Of a DNA stretch of 64,000 nt, positions 23,720-36,400 are shown one piece after another (the first letter of the stretch is position 1; every line of letters starts with the position of its first letter). This DNA is from Mesocentrotus franciscanus (Eukaryota > Echinodermata > Echinoidea > Camarodonta > Strongylocentrotidae): the NCBI GenBank assembly GCA_037976565.1, contig CP137671.1, positions 13,081,229 to 13,145,228 on the forward strand. Reading direction: 5' to 3'. Under the pieces are notes generated by a model. The model saw only the letters and a list, made by a program, of their open reading frames with translations. It was not told the origin of the DNA and made no database searches. The position numbers were made by a program, and so were the translations under genes.

Positions 23720-24026
23720 TGGCCCGAATTCACAAAGGAGAATTATAGACAAACCTTATAAACTCTCTAAATTTCTAGGACTTAAACTTTAAATCCATTT
23801 TGAGACTTAAAACATTTCGACTTAATTAATTTATATAAATCCTTGAGAGACTTTATACGGTAAACTTCTCGCCAATCAAGATGGCCCGTACCGTAGATAA
23901 CGTCACGCAATATAAAATTTCAACGAATCAGATCTCACAATCGAGCGCGCGTACGCGTACCGTTGATACTGGTACTGGTCGCGCCATCTTCGACATGCAT
24001 TGCGAGTGTCTTGAAAGAATCAAGTA
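23720..24026 (+). other. Upstream region of a candidate exon
   Basis: About 150 bp of TTAA/CTTAAA-rich sequence beginning GGCCCGAATTCACAAAGG, similar in style to foldback ends, then a CpG-rich segment (GAGCGCGCGTACGCGTACCG) ending at the ATG at 24027. An AT-rich CAATATAAAATT word lies at about 23908. Possibly a promoter. Confidence 0.35.
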
Positions 24027-24084
24027 ATGGACGATTTTCTTCGAGAAATAGATCTGGATAGGAAAGTCATCGAAATCCTAAAAG
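24027..24084 (+). CDS. Candidate first coding exon, gene unknown
   Basis: Nineteen codons, MDDFLREIDLDRKVIEILK, plus one base are followed by the donor GTAAGC. The peptide is charged and helical-looking and starts after a CpG-rich stretch. It ends in phase 1, whereas the next recognised plus-strand exon (28826) needs phase 0, so at least one exon would be missing between them if they belong together. Assignment to the broken gene at 28826-30610 is tentative. Confidence 0.4.
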
Positions 24085-24541
24085 GTAAGCATCATGACGT
24101 ATGAATACTGAAGAAGATTTCTGGTAAATTTTTGTTTGAAAGTTTATTGCTGATGATAACAAAATTAGCTGGAGAACTTGTCGAATTTGAAGTTGGCCGT
24201 TCGAGGTCTTGCGAATGGCATAGGGCACGCCGTAGCCCAGCCGGCCAGCCGGCCGCCCAGCATAGCGTATATAACCATTAACTGTAGTCTGTATAGTCTA
24301 CAGTGTAGGTCTACATGTAGACTATGTAGTATGTATAATGTACATAGATTTCTAGGACGGGGTTGTAATTTGTATTTCCAAACACTTACCTTTAGTTAAT
24401 ACTTCCTAAATATGAAAGCTCAAAAGCAGCGCAAGACCTCAACCATGATTGATGGACCTACTAAGAAGGTCCATGCCTCGGATCAACCCTGTACTACATT
24501 ACTAGTAGTAGTCTAGTAGACCTAGTCTAGTACTACTAGTA

Positions 24542-25410
24542 GGGTGTCTGATCGCGCACCCGATGTTGTGTGCTAAAATCCTTCCCATAGAGATTGCACG
24601 CAGCCCTATGCAGTCTATGTGCATTACGCGATCATGCAAAATTGGTCAAAGTTTTTTTTTTTTTGAAGTTCAAACCTTTATTCTTTGTGATCCTGAAGGT
24701 GATACTCAATAAATGAGGTGTCATATGAAAGAGCAGATTAATTCCAATATTTCCAGAGGGCGTCATCTCGAAATTCTAAAAATATCTTGGTCAAAACAGC
24801 TATTTAAACATTGTTTCCTGGCTAACTCGAAATTTGCCACTTATGAGATATGACGCCCCTGGCGATAAGTAGTCCCAGTCGTAAGGAAAATATCCCTACG
24901 CTTATTTTTCGCTAGCCCCAGGGATCACAAACAATTACAGTTTGAAAATACCCTTCCCCACATTTTTCGGATCAGCTAAGTAGGGAGGCGTGAGCTCGCG
25001 CCGGCGAACCCATGGTGATAGCGCGTAAAATCTGCACATGAATATGCATCGGGCGTGTCTACAAACCCGGAAGTGGGTGCCCATTGAAGACAATGGATTG
25101 CCGATCGCGCATCATTTAAGCAACACGCGTGCGCTTGCAAGCGTATGTGTACGCTTGCATATTGCGCAATTCAGCTGTTGTGCTAAATTTAGCAAAACAA
25201 CATAACTCTGCGTGTACGTCTTTTTCGTCGATTCTTACAAAAAATGGATGAATATTGTAGGGAATTGAAGGGGCTGTAACTTTTGATAGAAACATCGGTG
25301 AGTCTTGAAATTTGAAATGTATTATTCTGAGTGAATAATTTTTTCAATTATCCAACCAAAATGGTGAAAAACGATCCAAAAGGGAAAATTGAAAAATCGT
25401 TCAGACACCC
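24542..25410. mobile_element. TA-flanked non-autonomous DNA element, 869 bp
   Basis: The ends are GGGTGTCTGATCG and its inverse CGTTCAGACACCC, with TA directly outside both. TA duplication is usual for Tc1/mariner-type insertion. It has no open frame of note. It contains GTGTGCTAAAATCCTTCCC and TCATATGAAAGAGCA. A truncated relative is at 13634-14433. It lies in the presumed first intron of the broken gene. Confidence 0.75.
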
Positions 25411-25973
25411 TACTACTAGCCTATTCCTGTAGAAACTGCAGTACAAAATGCCAGTAGATCTATAGGCCTAGTCTAATCAGTAATCTATGCTGTAGTGTAA
25501 CATAAAAACTTGATGAATTTGTCATACAATTACAAGTCAATACCCTAACGGGCCTAAGTAGGCCTAGACCTACTACTAGTACTACTTCTACTAGACTATT
25601 AATACTAGATCTAAGCCTAAAAAAGTAAGGGCTAGAGATCTAATTAATAATTTACATGCGAGTCTGAAATGAAATATTTGCGAAATTGAAAACAAACCCT
25701 TGCAATTTCGTAATCAAATCTGTACTGTGACCAAATACGTGTACCGTACGGTGTAATGTCAATTGGAAAAGTCACACGTAGGCCTAGATTTAAATGAATT
25801 AGGAAATAGGCCTAGATCTAGTCTAGGTCTAGCCTACTACCCCACTGCACTCGCAAGAGGTGCGTTGAATTGCACTTTGCAAATCGAACTGTGCTGTACT
25901 AAACTAACTAGATCTAAATCTAGATCTACATGTACTACTACTAGGTATAGGGTCATTCAATCCAGAGAAAATT

Positions 25974-26437
25974 CAGGCGCGTAGCCAGGGGGAGGGCGGT
26001 CGCCTCCAAAAAACGCCGGCAAAACCAAATAAAGAGAGAGAAGAGAAAAAAGTAAAGAGGACGTAGGAAGAAAAAGGAGCTGACAAAGAAACATTTTTAA
26101 AAATTCAGACAAGGATTACATTAAGATAAGAGTCGAGAACGGTACAACGAAACGTCTTTCTCTAAACTAATAATTTAATGAAACGTCAAAGCTGAATGCA
26201 GATATGGATTAAGAGTCGAGAACGTATAATATAGTCTACAACAAATCGTCTTCTTTCTCTAATAATTTAATGAAACGTCAAAGCTTCGCTCTGGAGGAAA
26301 CTGAATTCAGACACGGATTAAGGATTAAGATTTCTCTAATAATTTAATGAAATGTCAAGGCTTCCCCTCCTTGCACCCTCCCCTAGGGAATGCGCTCGGT
26401 CGCTTTGCGTGCTCACTACCACCCCCCTACATGCCTG
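25974..26437. mobile_element. Decayed hAT-like MITE with internal 115-bp repeats
   Basis: Left end CAGGCGCGTAGCCAGGGGG; right end, inverted, CAGGCATGTAGGGGGG. The flanks AGAAAATT and ACAACATT agree at 6 of 8 positions, which would fit an old 8-bp duplication. Inside, AAGAGTCGAGAACG and TAATTTAATGAAACGTCAA recur about three times. Non-coding. Confidence 0.5.
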
Positions 26438-28825
26438 ACAACATTTGTATTTTTAGTTGATGCTGTGATACTAAAAGTTAAAACTTAGTTAATTATAAAA
26501 CCACGTCAAGAATCAAATATTTTTTCATCAGATGCAAGCCATTTTTAGGACTTTTAAAGTTTTAAGTTAAACCATTTAAACTCTAATTATAAATAAATGT
26601 GGGTGTACATGTATAGACTATAGTGTATACATGTATGTTCTGAATGATGTAACCATTTTTTAAATTCTAGAGTCACTGAAATGATGAATTATCACTACAA
26701 GTCTACAGTGGTCAAAATATGTAATGATTGTCAAAAAATTCTTACTTTGAAGGTTTCTTTAGTAGATATTGACTCAAAATTGAACATTTTCTTGGCAAAT
26801 TTTTATATAGAAGTGGCATATTGAAACTTTTTTTAATGAGGACTTACACTCCTAGTCCTATTTGCCTTTAAAGGTATAGACCAGTTTTGGAAACGCCCCC
26901 CCTCTCAAAAAATGAAATGGAAGCTCTCATTACCAATCATGTGAAAGAATATGTTTTGACTAATACATGATGATACAAATTTTGCCGGAAACCGCCTACT
27001 AATTGATATATTTGGTAAATTATTATATCTATTTGGACCAGATAGATATTGCGCACGTGTCGCGTAGTCCCATATACATCTTTCTGTGTACAGTGCTTGT
27101 AACTTTACCAAGACTGGGCCAAATTTCTTATCATTTTGATGATTCCAGAACCTTGCAGTACACACCAATAATTATATGCTAGATGATCAACCTTTTCTGA
27201 TCGAATTTATTTATTTGTTTGTTTAACTATTCATTGCTTTATTTATCAATTGTTTTATTTGTTCATTTTTTAAATTTAATTTATTTGTTATTGGTTTGTT
27301 TGTTCTCAAAATCAACACCAACCACCTCCTTGCACAAATGTAAGCTAGCAACTATACCTGGAGCTTGATTTAACTGTTCACATGCACCCTTTGGATACTG
27401 ATCAGAGGCATGTTGGATGTGCTGACTCCAGTATTTATTTTCTTAACACACAATTTTACCCTAGAGGGCAAGTGATTGGACCTACCAGGGTCTGGTCACC
27501 AGTAGCCTACCGGTACCTCATAATAATTAAAAGTACGCAAATGGGATGGAAAAATTATGATGAATGCTACAAAGTAAGACAATGTTTGTGATTTAAATTT
27601 ACCTAGTCTCTCAATTGTAACCACATTTTTTTCTTACTTACCTGTCTTTACATTTTCTACATTAGCCATATAAAAGAATTAATAGAGAAGAAATTATCTT
27701 GAGTATTCTCAGTATTATGAGAGTATAAAATCAAAAGGTAAAAAAATATATATATAAATATAAAATCTCCTATTAGTTAAGTTCTATATTGGTTCAACAC
27801 AAGATGATGTGCGGGCCACACACGCATTTCTCAATTCTGTTGAGAGGTTGAACAATGCAGTTGCACTTTCCATTTTCCCCCCTTTTGAAATCTCCCTTTG
27901 TATTGATTTTTTTAAAGGTTGAGTGGCTGAAGTATGCATGTCAACATTTTAATTTTGTTTTTGTTCGTCTAGCAATTGGGGGTTCTACGGCCCCATTCCT
28001 AATTCTCCTTAAAGGAAGGAACCAGGGGGCAGGTTGGGATAGTGGGGATGGGTCTGTAATCAACCCCCTCTAACCCTGCTAGATGCTGTAATGGAAATAT
28101 AGACCACCAATTTTATTAAAAGAAAAAGGAAAAACATTACGCTCTGACAAATTACCAGAGACAACAGTTTACAGTTAATACTTCTATTATTTTTATTTCT
28201 CGTGGGTAAGCCCATATCATTTATAACAAGTTGAGGATATATACACAGATACATTGTACTCCTTTTTCCTTGCAAAAATACTTCTGGTACCCATTATTAA
28301 TTTAGCTTATCTATTCTTACTGCTGCAACTGAAATACTTGCAGTAACCCCAGTTCACCCTCATTAAAGCCTGGTCCTTGTACTTTCTCTTTGTCGCTCTC
28401 ACCCCTTTTGAAGCTAGGTTATTTTACTGTTTCTTAATAAATTTCTTTAAATACAGTAATACATTAAGTCCCTCCTCCTGAACTTCCTCGGACCCTGAAT
28501 GTTCCCACTGCCTAACTATATTCCTCAAAAATAGACAGGAGCAAATTGCTGTAAGCGCTCAGAGTTCCTGAAAGTATAAGACATATTTCACTATTTCTTG
28601 TACTTTTGTAATTCCATGAGCATGGAATTAAGGGACCAGCTTTACAAAAGGATTTAAAAAACAACACAATGCAGTCTTTCATAATAGCACTTACATTGAT
28701 GTTGCATGATAAATAGATCATTTCCACGGCAGCCCACAAGCGGTATTGCAGGGGTATTGATCAACTTTCTAGTTCTTTCTAATTCTAGTTTTGAATACAC
28801 ATAATTTTCGCTGCTTAATTTCTAG
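26438..28825. other. Probable intron, no exon seen; TTAA-MITE fragment at about 27055-27206
   Basis: AT-rich with no supported exon. From about 27055 to 27206 it matches the right half of the TTAA MITE (TAGTCCCATATACATCTTTC, CAGAACCTTGCAGTACACAC), truncated on the left and lacking the end at the right. The open frames here fall in that fragment or in low-complexity sequence. Confidence 0.5.
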
Positions 28826-30610
28826 ATCAACATCGACTTGGCAAAGTTATACCCTGAGAAATGTGACAACTTTATCAGGAAATGGGGTCCATTCTTTTGG
28901 ACCAGATTATCAATCTGGCCAGGAAGGACAACCCACTCTACCCAGTGCTGCTGGAGAAAGTATCTGTCTTTGAAGATGCTGATGGCGACAGTAAGCTAAT
29001 TTTTCACATTATGCGTAGATCTAGTGGCAAATTCTATTTCCACATTGCTCTTAGTTAGAAATAACAATTCTTAAATGTAATTGAAAAATAGTTCAGCTAA
29101 AGTAAACTGAACGAATGTAAGCTAGTATTACTAAAACTATTTGTGTAAATCATGCAAATGTCTCAGCTTGCCCCCAGTTGAAAACGGATATTCGTCAAAG
29201 GTATGGAAGATCAGGGTGAACATGCAAATATTTTTAAAGAACATTTATTTTAGTATTTAATTTCTTTGTGAGCACTTGGTGGAATATACGGAAAGAAAAT
29301 GGAATTTATTTTTGTCTTATGTAAAGTCTTAATGAACACAACTACATTTCTCTCAGGGCTGGGGATATGAATTAAATGTGGTTTTAATTAACTTAATTGA
29401 TTTGATTCAGCCCTTCAAATATATAAACAAAACAAAACAGTATCCAAATCAAATTTCTATACCCCTTGTTCCAACATGATTGAAATGAGCCTAATATCTT
29501 TCTTTTATGTAATAGAATAGGTGCTATTCATTCATTATGGTTCCATGTTTAATATTTTTGATACTGAAAAGGATTGATAACATTCTGTTTGTATTTTGGT
29601 ACATTCTAGAGGATCTGTGTAGTTTGACAGCCTTGATATCAATGCTGCACAGTATAACAAGTAAAAGAAAGGGAGGACCACAGATGCTCAAGATTGGAAG
29701 TGCTCAAGTACTTTGTACAGAATGTGCCTGTAAGTTTTTTTTCTATTTTGAACCAAGTATCACATATTCTCCCTAGAAAAAGTCCCCAGCAATTGCATGA
29801 CTATTCGAAGGGATATTTAATAAATAATTATAATTCATTTTCAGAGATAAAATTGGTGTTGATTGTGTCCAGAGGGCAGTCTGTTTTTAATTATAGTTCA
29901 TTTTCAGGGATAAAATTGGTGTTGATTGTGTCCATCCTTTTTTTTTCATGATGAAACAAAATATACAAATTGAAATAATTACAATTAGAACAACTTCAGC
30001 CAGTCATAGCCTGTCTATGTAAGACCAAAGAAGGAACCTTGGCAGGTTTTGGTTGTTGGACTGAAATTAATTTGAATTTGTTACCAAGAGTCTCGAGTGT
30101 CGGTTGTCATTTGGCATAATTATGCATTCATAGACCTTCATGTCATATAGCATTTCGTTCTTATATACATTTTTGCAGTTTTGGTCTCACAGACTGTCGG
30201 TCTTATGTTTATGAAGATGGTTAGACTTGATGCAAGGGCTACATTTACTCTTCCCCTGCTATGCCATTGTTTATCAGAAATCATCAGCTCACTTGTTTCC
30301 AGTGAGATTCTCTTTAAAATGTCAAATATTACAACAATTTTTATGCCTCCTTTTTCAGGAAGGAACCAATGGGCAAGGTGTCGCCGACCGGAAAGATACC
30401 ACCTTCAGATACCACCTTCAGCCAGCCATACCTAGTATCGGTCGAAGTGGAGAAGTAGCCCTCTCAGTATTTCCTGGTGCTGGATAAGACGTGTCGGTGG
30501 TAGCAGCTGGGTTTGACCACCTATTCAAGGCCCACTACATGTTCAACATTGAATATGCCTTGGTGCTTGAACCATTCTATCACTTTGTAGCTGCGTACAT
30601 GCCTCTATGA
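28826..30610 (+). pseudogene. Broken four-exon gene of unknown function
   Basis: Exons 28826-28990, 29610-29729, 30179-30301 and 30359-30610 have acceptors TTTCTAG, CATTCTAG, TTTTGCAG and TTTTTCAG and donors GTAAGC, GTAAGT and GTGAGA. Peptides include INIDLAKLYPEKC and QIINLARKDNPLYPVLLEKV (exon a), LTALISMLHSITSKRKGG (b), ATFTLPLLCHCLSEIISSLV (c) and FDHLFKAHYMFNIEYALVLE (d), ending at TGA 30608-30610. Phases agree across all junctions only if one base is missing near 28871-28875. Exon d also has a 13-bp tandem duplication (AGATACCACCTTC twice) that shifts frame and a TAA before DVSVVAAG. The C-terminal pattern recalls large uncharacterised families in fish and invertebrates; that link is from memory and weak. 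It is a pseudogene or carries assembly errors. Confidence 0.6.
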
Positions 30611-31032
30611 TATTTCCCCTCTTCCCAAGTTAGGGCTTCCGTTAGGTCACTAGCATGCACCCTCAAAAACATGACTGAAACAAAGACATAAGAGCTGCTG
30701 CTAGTGTAGTGTACAGTAGATGAAGATTGCTTTACAGTGCATATCAAAACTTTCCAAATAAACCTGGGTAGTCCTGAGTAGTCCAACCCTAGATACTTTG
30801 GTAAATCATTTTATTGTATTCTAAACAAAGATATTGAAAAAATTAATGAAATAAGAACACAAACCCTAAACAAAAGATCACTTTGACCAACTTTGGTTGG
30901 AAGTTTGATTGTAATCATGCATTTACACTAGCAGCAGCTCGTATGTCTTTGTTTCAGTCATGTTTTGAGGGTGCATGCTAGTGACCTAATGGAAGCCCTA
31001 GCTAACTAGGGAAGGGGGGAAAATATCATAAA
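30606..31032. repeat. Foldback with about 110-bp arms directly after the stop codon
   Basis: The left arm, about 30606-30717 (TATGATATTTCCCC, TTAGGTCACTAGCATGCACC), pairs with the right arm, about 30917-31032 (GGTGCATGCTAGTGACCTAA, GGGGGAAAATATCATAA). About 200 bp of AT-rich loop lies between. It begins within the last codons of the broken gene. It is either a MITE inserted at the 3' end or a recurrent inverted duplication. Confidence 0.75.
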
Positions 31033-32007
31033 TAATTAGCTCACCTGACAGGCTGAGCCAAAGGCTCAAGTGAGCTTTGTGCATTGTGATAAGTGTCCCT
31101 CATCCTCATCAGGGATAAAGAGAGAAAAAAATCCCCCTTCTGGGGTACATGAGGATATGCATGTGCCCTTCTTGGGTAAATTGTATCTTTCAGGGCTATG
31201 GGGATATGCTCCCCCTCCCACAGAGAAAGTGTCCCTCTCAAAAATATAGGGTTATGTTTGCCCTGAAACATGTAAGATAAACCTTTCATGATTACTTTAA
31301 AGATACTTTGTCCCTTTTCAGCCAACATCAAATTCTGTAGAACTTTGCAGGAATTATGAATGTCATGTATTTCCTACATGTATCTGTGAAATTTAAACGT
31401 TAGCAGTGTCCTAATATTCAAATTATGCAAGGAAACCTGTTTACTTTCTAGACTTCACTGTCAGACACTATTGAGTGACTGACTGACTTTTTTTCTTTGG
31501 TAATAACATACATAAAATGAGCTGTAAAGGGTACATGAGCATTTGTCTACATCAATAACCCACTTCTTGTAATGGCCAAAATTAAACTGATTGAATCTTT
31601 GCGCAGCACAAAACGTACGACCATTCGGTACAATGGTCTGAAAATCAGACTATTACTTACGACAGCGATTGCTAAATTCGATTCGACAACTAATAGTCGT
31701 TATATTCCCACTTAAAGACATTTTCAAGCCCTTTTTTTTGAGGAAGTTCTAAATTAGTATTATCTTTCAAATGCCGTTGGAATTTAACCTTTTCATTTTT
31801 TTGGCCTGCAAATGGTACCTTTAAAGCCCGTCTGCACTTGTTTGGCCAGGAGGGATTAGACCACCCTGCTGGTCACTGACAGGTGGTTATCTCATCAACT
31901 CAGCTCTCAATTAACATAAGTAAAAGAGGATCATGGGGACCAACGGGCACCGCTTAGTCATTGTTTTCTATATAGGGAGCAAGTAGCTACAAGAAGATCA
32001 GTGGGGC
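31033..32007. other. Intergenic, no gene seen
   Basis: Starts with a TTAGCTCACCTGACAGGCTGAG-like end, which I have seen in dispersed repeats. It contains a GGGGATATG/CCCTCCC-rich stretch at 31140-31260. No coding or splice evidence was found. Confidence 0.4.
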
Positions 32008-32272
32008 TTTAAAGGCATCGTTTAACAATGTTAAATCTGAGATGCATGGCCCTACGTGTTATCAGTGTCTGTGATATGGTGTAATATTGCAGCCCTAAAA
32101 AAATTGCACTTCAAAATTATCATGAAGTGCCTCAAAAAAGTAAAAATCTTTTGGAGTGACCGGTTTGACCATACTCATTTTCCCCAATAGACTGCAGTGT
32201 TATCAAAACAGTTAGGAAAACGAATTTTTAAATTTCGATTTGCAATCATAAATATCTTGATAATCAGACAGG
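32008..32272 (-). repeat. Inverted copy of the dispersed repeat at 13371-13630
   Basis: Reverse complement of the 13.4 kb copy, from GGCATCGTTTAACAATGTTA through GGGAAAATG-type sequence to AAGATATTTATGATTG. The copies differ by scattered substitutions and small indels. Non-coding. Confidence 0.7.
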
Positions 32273-33084
32273 CGATCGGCTTGTAAAAGTCATGGGGTTC
32301 CTGACTGACCTAAAGGTTTATAATTATCATTGCAGCATGAGCTAAATCCAGGATTTTGTTTCAGAATCTGAGACAAAGTTTCCCAATCCTTTTAAATAGC
32401 TAAGTTTAAGACTTACATTGGTTAAGCACTTTAGCTAAACTTTTTTTCAACTACATTTAAGAATTGTTATTTCCAACTAGGGTATGAGCAAAGTGGAACT
32501 AGAATTTGCCACTAAACACAACAATAAAATAAGTTCCCGTACACAAATTTTCAGCAAGGAAGCTTTGTAAAATGGCCATTTACTTCCACTTTGGCCTAAT
32601 CTATACATCGTTCTCCATCTGTATCACACAATACATAGATGTTTTTTTGCTGAATATTGTTCTCTGGCATGTGTTCTATAATTCTTGTTCAGATGTCAAT
32701 GAACTTTGGCTGTAAATGTGATATTAGGCTGTAACTTGGGCTTATGAAATTTGGTAGAAATGTTAGAAGTAATATGTAGAATATTTTTATGTGTAAGATT
32801 CAATTAAATGTCAAAGGCCAGGGTCAAAGGTCAATACACCTAGTCCGAAAATGCCATTTCCCCCATGTCTTCAGCTTTTCGATCACCAGATATGATTGAG
32901 CAAAGAATAACCTATGAGATGTTTATAAAGGCTAATTAATGGGAGAGGCATACCCAGCGACTGCGTGTGGTTGAGTTAATCTAGTTTTTTTTCTACATGG
33001 AATTTTGATATTTTCAACAACAACAAAATCACTAGGGTGAGCGAACAAGCGATGGGTTCGAAGGTATGCATTGCGCATGTCCAA
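32273..33084. other. Intergenic, no gene seen
   Basis: AT-rich sequence with no coding signal. Contains GGCCAGGGTCAAAGGTCAAT at about 32817, a nuclear-receptor-like AGGTCA half-site that is most likely fortuitous. Confidence 0.4.
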
Positions 33085-36000
33085 GCAGTGACCTGACTCG
33101 ATTCTTCTCTATCTTTCCTTATAATTCTTTACTTTTTATTCTTTCTTTTCTATTCTTTACTATGTATTTCTTTGTTGTTATTCTTCTATCATCTCCTCTA
33201 TCTTTCCTTTTCTCCTTTCTTCTTTTCTATTATTCCTTATATATTTCTTTGTTATTCTTCCATCATCTTCTCTATCTTTCCTTTTCTCCTTCTTTCTTTT
33301 CTCCTTCTTCTTTTCTCCTTCTTTCTTCTTTTCTATTATTCCTCATGTATTTCTTTATTTTCTCATATCATATTCTCTATCTTTCCTTATCTCCTATTTC
33401 TTTTCTGTCATGTATTTCTTTATTTTCATCCTTTCATCTTCTCTATCTTTCCTTTTCTCCTTTCTTCTTTTCTATCATGTATATTATGCATTTCTTTTAT
33501 TTTATCCTATCATCTTCTCTATTTTCCTTCTGCTTCTTTCTTCTTTTCTATCATTCCATATGTATTTCTTTTATTTCATCCTATCATCTTCTCTATCTTT
33601 CCTTTTCTCCTTCTTTTCTTTCATTCCATATGTATTTCTTTTATTTTATCTTATCATCTTCTCTATCTTCCTTCTGCTTTCTTCTTTTTTATCCTTCTAT
33701 TATCTTCTCTATCTTTCCTTTCTTTTATATCATTCCATATGTATTTCGTTATTTGTATCCTATCTTCTCTATCTTCCCTTTTTTGCCTCTTCTTTTCTAT
33801 CATTCCTAATGTATTTCTTTATTTGTATCCGTCTATCATTTTCTCTTTCCTTTTCTCCTTCTTTTCTATCATTCCATATGTATTTCTTTTATTTTATCCT
33901 ATCATCTTCTCTATCTTCATTCTCTTTTCTTTTCTTCTTTCTCTCATTCCATATGTATTTCTTTTATTTTATCCTATCATCTTCTCTATCTTCATTCTCC
34001 TTTTCTCTTCTTTTTCTTCTTTTATTTTATCCTAGCATCTTCTCTATCTTTACTTTTCTCTTCCTTTTCTTTCATTCCATATGTATTTCTTTTATTTTAT
34101 CCTATCATCTTCTCTATCTTCCCTTTTTTGCCTCTTCTTTTCTATCATTCCTAATGTATTTCTTTATTTGTATCCGTCTATCATTTTCTCTTTCCTTTTC
34201 TCCTTCTTCTTTTCTATCATTCCATATGTATTTTTTTATTTCATCCTATCATCTTCTCTATCTTTCCTTTTCTCCTTCTTTTCTTTCATTCCATATGTAT
34301 TTCTTTTATTTTATCCTATCATCTTTTCTATCATTCTTCTGCTTCTTTCTTCTTTTCTATCATCCCATATGTATTTCTTTTATTTTATCCTATCTTCCCT
34401 TTTCTGCCTCTACTTTTCTATCATTCCTTATGTATTTCTTTATTTTTTCCCTCCTATCATTTTCTATCTTTCCTTTTTTTCTGCTTCTTTCTTCTGTTCT
34501 ATCATTCCATATGTATTTCTTTTATTTTATCCTATCATCTTCTCTATCTTTCCTTTTCTCCTTCTTTCTTCTTTTCTATCATTATGTATTTCTTTATTTG
34601 TAACCGTCTATCATTTTCTCTTTCCTTTTCTCCTTCTTCTTTTCTATCATTCCATATGTATTTTTTTATTTCATCCTATCATCTTCTCTATCTTTCCTTT
34701 TCTCCTTCTTTTCTTTCATTCCATATGTATTTCTTTTATTTTATCCTATCCTCTTTTCTATCATTCTTCTGCTTCTTTCTTCTTTTCTATCATCCCATAT
34801 GTATTTCTTTTATTTTATCCTATCTTCCCTTTTCTGCCTCTACTTTTCTATCATTCCTTATGTATTTCTTTATTTTTTACCCTCCTATCATTTTCTCAAT
34901 CTTTCCTTTTTTTCTGCTTCTTTCTTCTATCATTCCATATGTATTTCTTTTATTTTATCCTATCATCTTCTCTATCTCTCCTTTTCTTTCATTCCATATG
35001 TATTTCTTTTATTTTATCTTTTCATCTTCTCTATCTTCTCTATCTTCCTTCTGCTTCTTTCTTCTTTTTATTTCCTTCTATCATCTTCTCTATCTTTCCT
35101 TCTTTTTTATCCTTCTATCATCTTCTCTATCTTTCCTCTCTTCTTTTTTATCCTTCTATCATCTTCTCTATCTTTCCTTTCTTCTTTTGTATCATTCCAT
35201 ATGTATTTCGTTATTTGTATCCTATCTTCTCTATCTTCCTTTTTGCCTCTTCTTTTCTATCATTCCTAATGTATTTCTTTATTTGTATCCGTCTATCATT
35301 TTCTCTTTCCTTTTCTCCTTTTCTATCATTCCATATGTATTTCTTTTATTTTATCCTATCATCTTCTCTATCTTCATTCACCTCTTTTCTTTTCTTCTTT
35401 TCTCTCATTCCATATGTATTTCTTTTATTTTATCCTATCATCTTCTCTATCTTCATTCTCCTTTTCTCTTCTTTTTCTTCTTTTATTTTATCCTAGCATC
35501 TTCTCTATCTTTACTTTTCTCTTCCTTTTCTTTCATTCCATATGTATTTCTTTTATTTTATCCTATCATCTTCTCTATCTTCCCTTTTTTGCCTCTTCTT
35601 TTCTATCATTCCTAATGTATTTCTTTATTTGTATCCGTCTATCGTTTTCTCTTTCCTTTTCTCCTTCTTTTCTATCATTCCATATGTATTTCTTTTATTT
35701 TATCCTATCATCTTCTCTATCTTCATTCTCTTTTCTTTTCTTCTTTTCTTTCATTCCATATGTATTTCTTTTATTTTATCCTATCATCTTCTCTATCTTC
35801 ATTCTCCTTTTCTCTTCTTTTATTTTATCCTAGCATCTTCTCTATCTTTACTTTTCTCTTCCTTTTCTTTCATTCCATATGTATTTCTTTTATTTTATCC
35901 TATCATCTTCTCTTTCTTCCCTATTTTGCCTCTTCTTTTCTATCATTCCTAATGTATTTCTTTATTTGTAACCATCTATCATTTTCTCTTTCCTTTTCTC

Positions 36001-36400
36001 CTTCTTCTTTTCTATCATTCCATATGTATTTTTTTTTTATTTCATCCTATCATCTTCTCTATCTTTCCTTTCTTCTTGTTTATCATTCCATATGTATTTC
36101 TTTTATTTTTATCCTATCATCTTCTCTATCTTCCCTTTTCTGCCTCTCTCTCTCTTCTTTTTTATCATTCCTTATGTATTTCTTTATTGTTATCCTTCTA
36201 TCCTTTTCTCCATCTTTCCTATCATTCCATATGTATTTCTCTATTTTTATCTATCATCTTCGCTATCTTCCCTTTTCTGCCTCTTTCTTCTTTTCTATCA
36301 TTCCTTATGCATTTCTTAATTTTATCCTTCCATCATCATCTCTATCTTTCCTTTTCACCTTTCTTCTTTTCTAACATGTATTATGTATTTCTTTATTTGT
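33085..36400 (+). repeat. 3.3 kb polypyrimidine tandem array
   Basis: The plus strand is almost pure C/T except for regular CATATGTATTT and ATCCTATCATC words. Recurring modules are TATCATTCCATATGTATTTC, TTTTATTTTATCCTATCATC and TTCTCTATCTTTCCTTTTCT, at irregular spacings of about 65-150 bp. There are also longer duplicated blocks, for example around 34081-34600 and 34584-35000. All three plus frames stay open for hundreds of codons because T/C-rich triplets cannot form stops; these are not genes. Long polypyrimidine mirror stretches can form triplex DNA. Confidence 0.93.

Noticed and set aside
32817..32836. Nuclear-receptor-type AGGTCA half-site
   Set aside because: A single short motif in AT-rich intergenic DNA without promoter context.
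33066..36374. Several plus-strand ORFs of 115-471 codons, S/F/L/Y-rich and looking like membrane proteins
   Set aside because: They overlap in all frames of a polypyrimidine tandem array; the open frames follow from base composition. No domains or splice logic.
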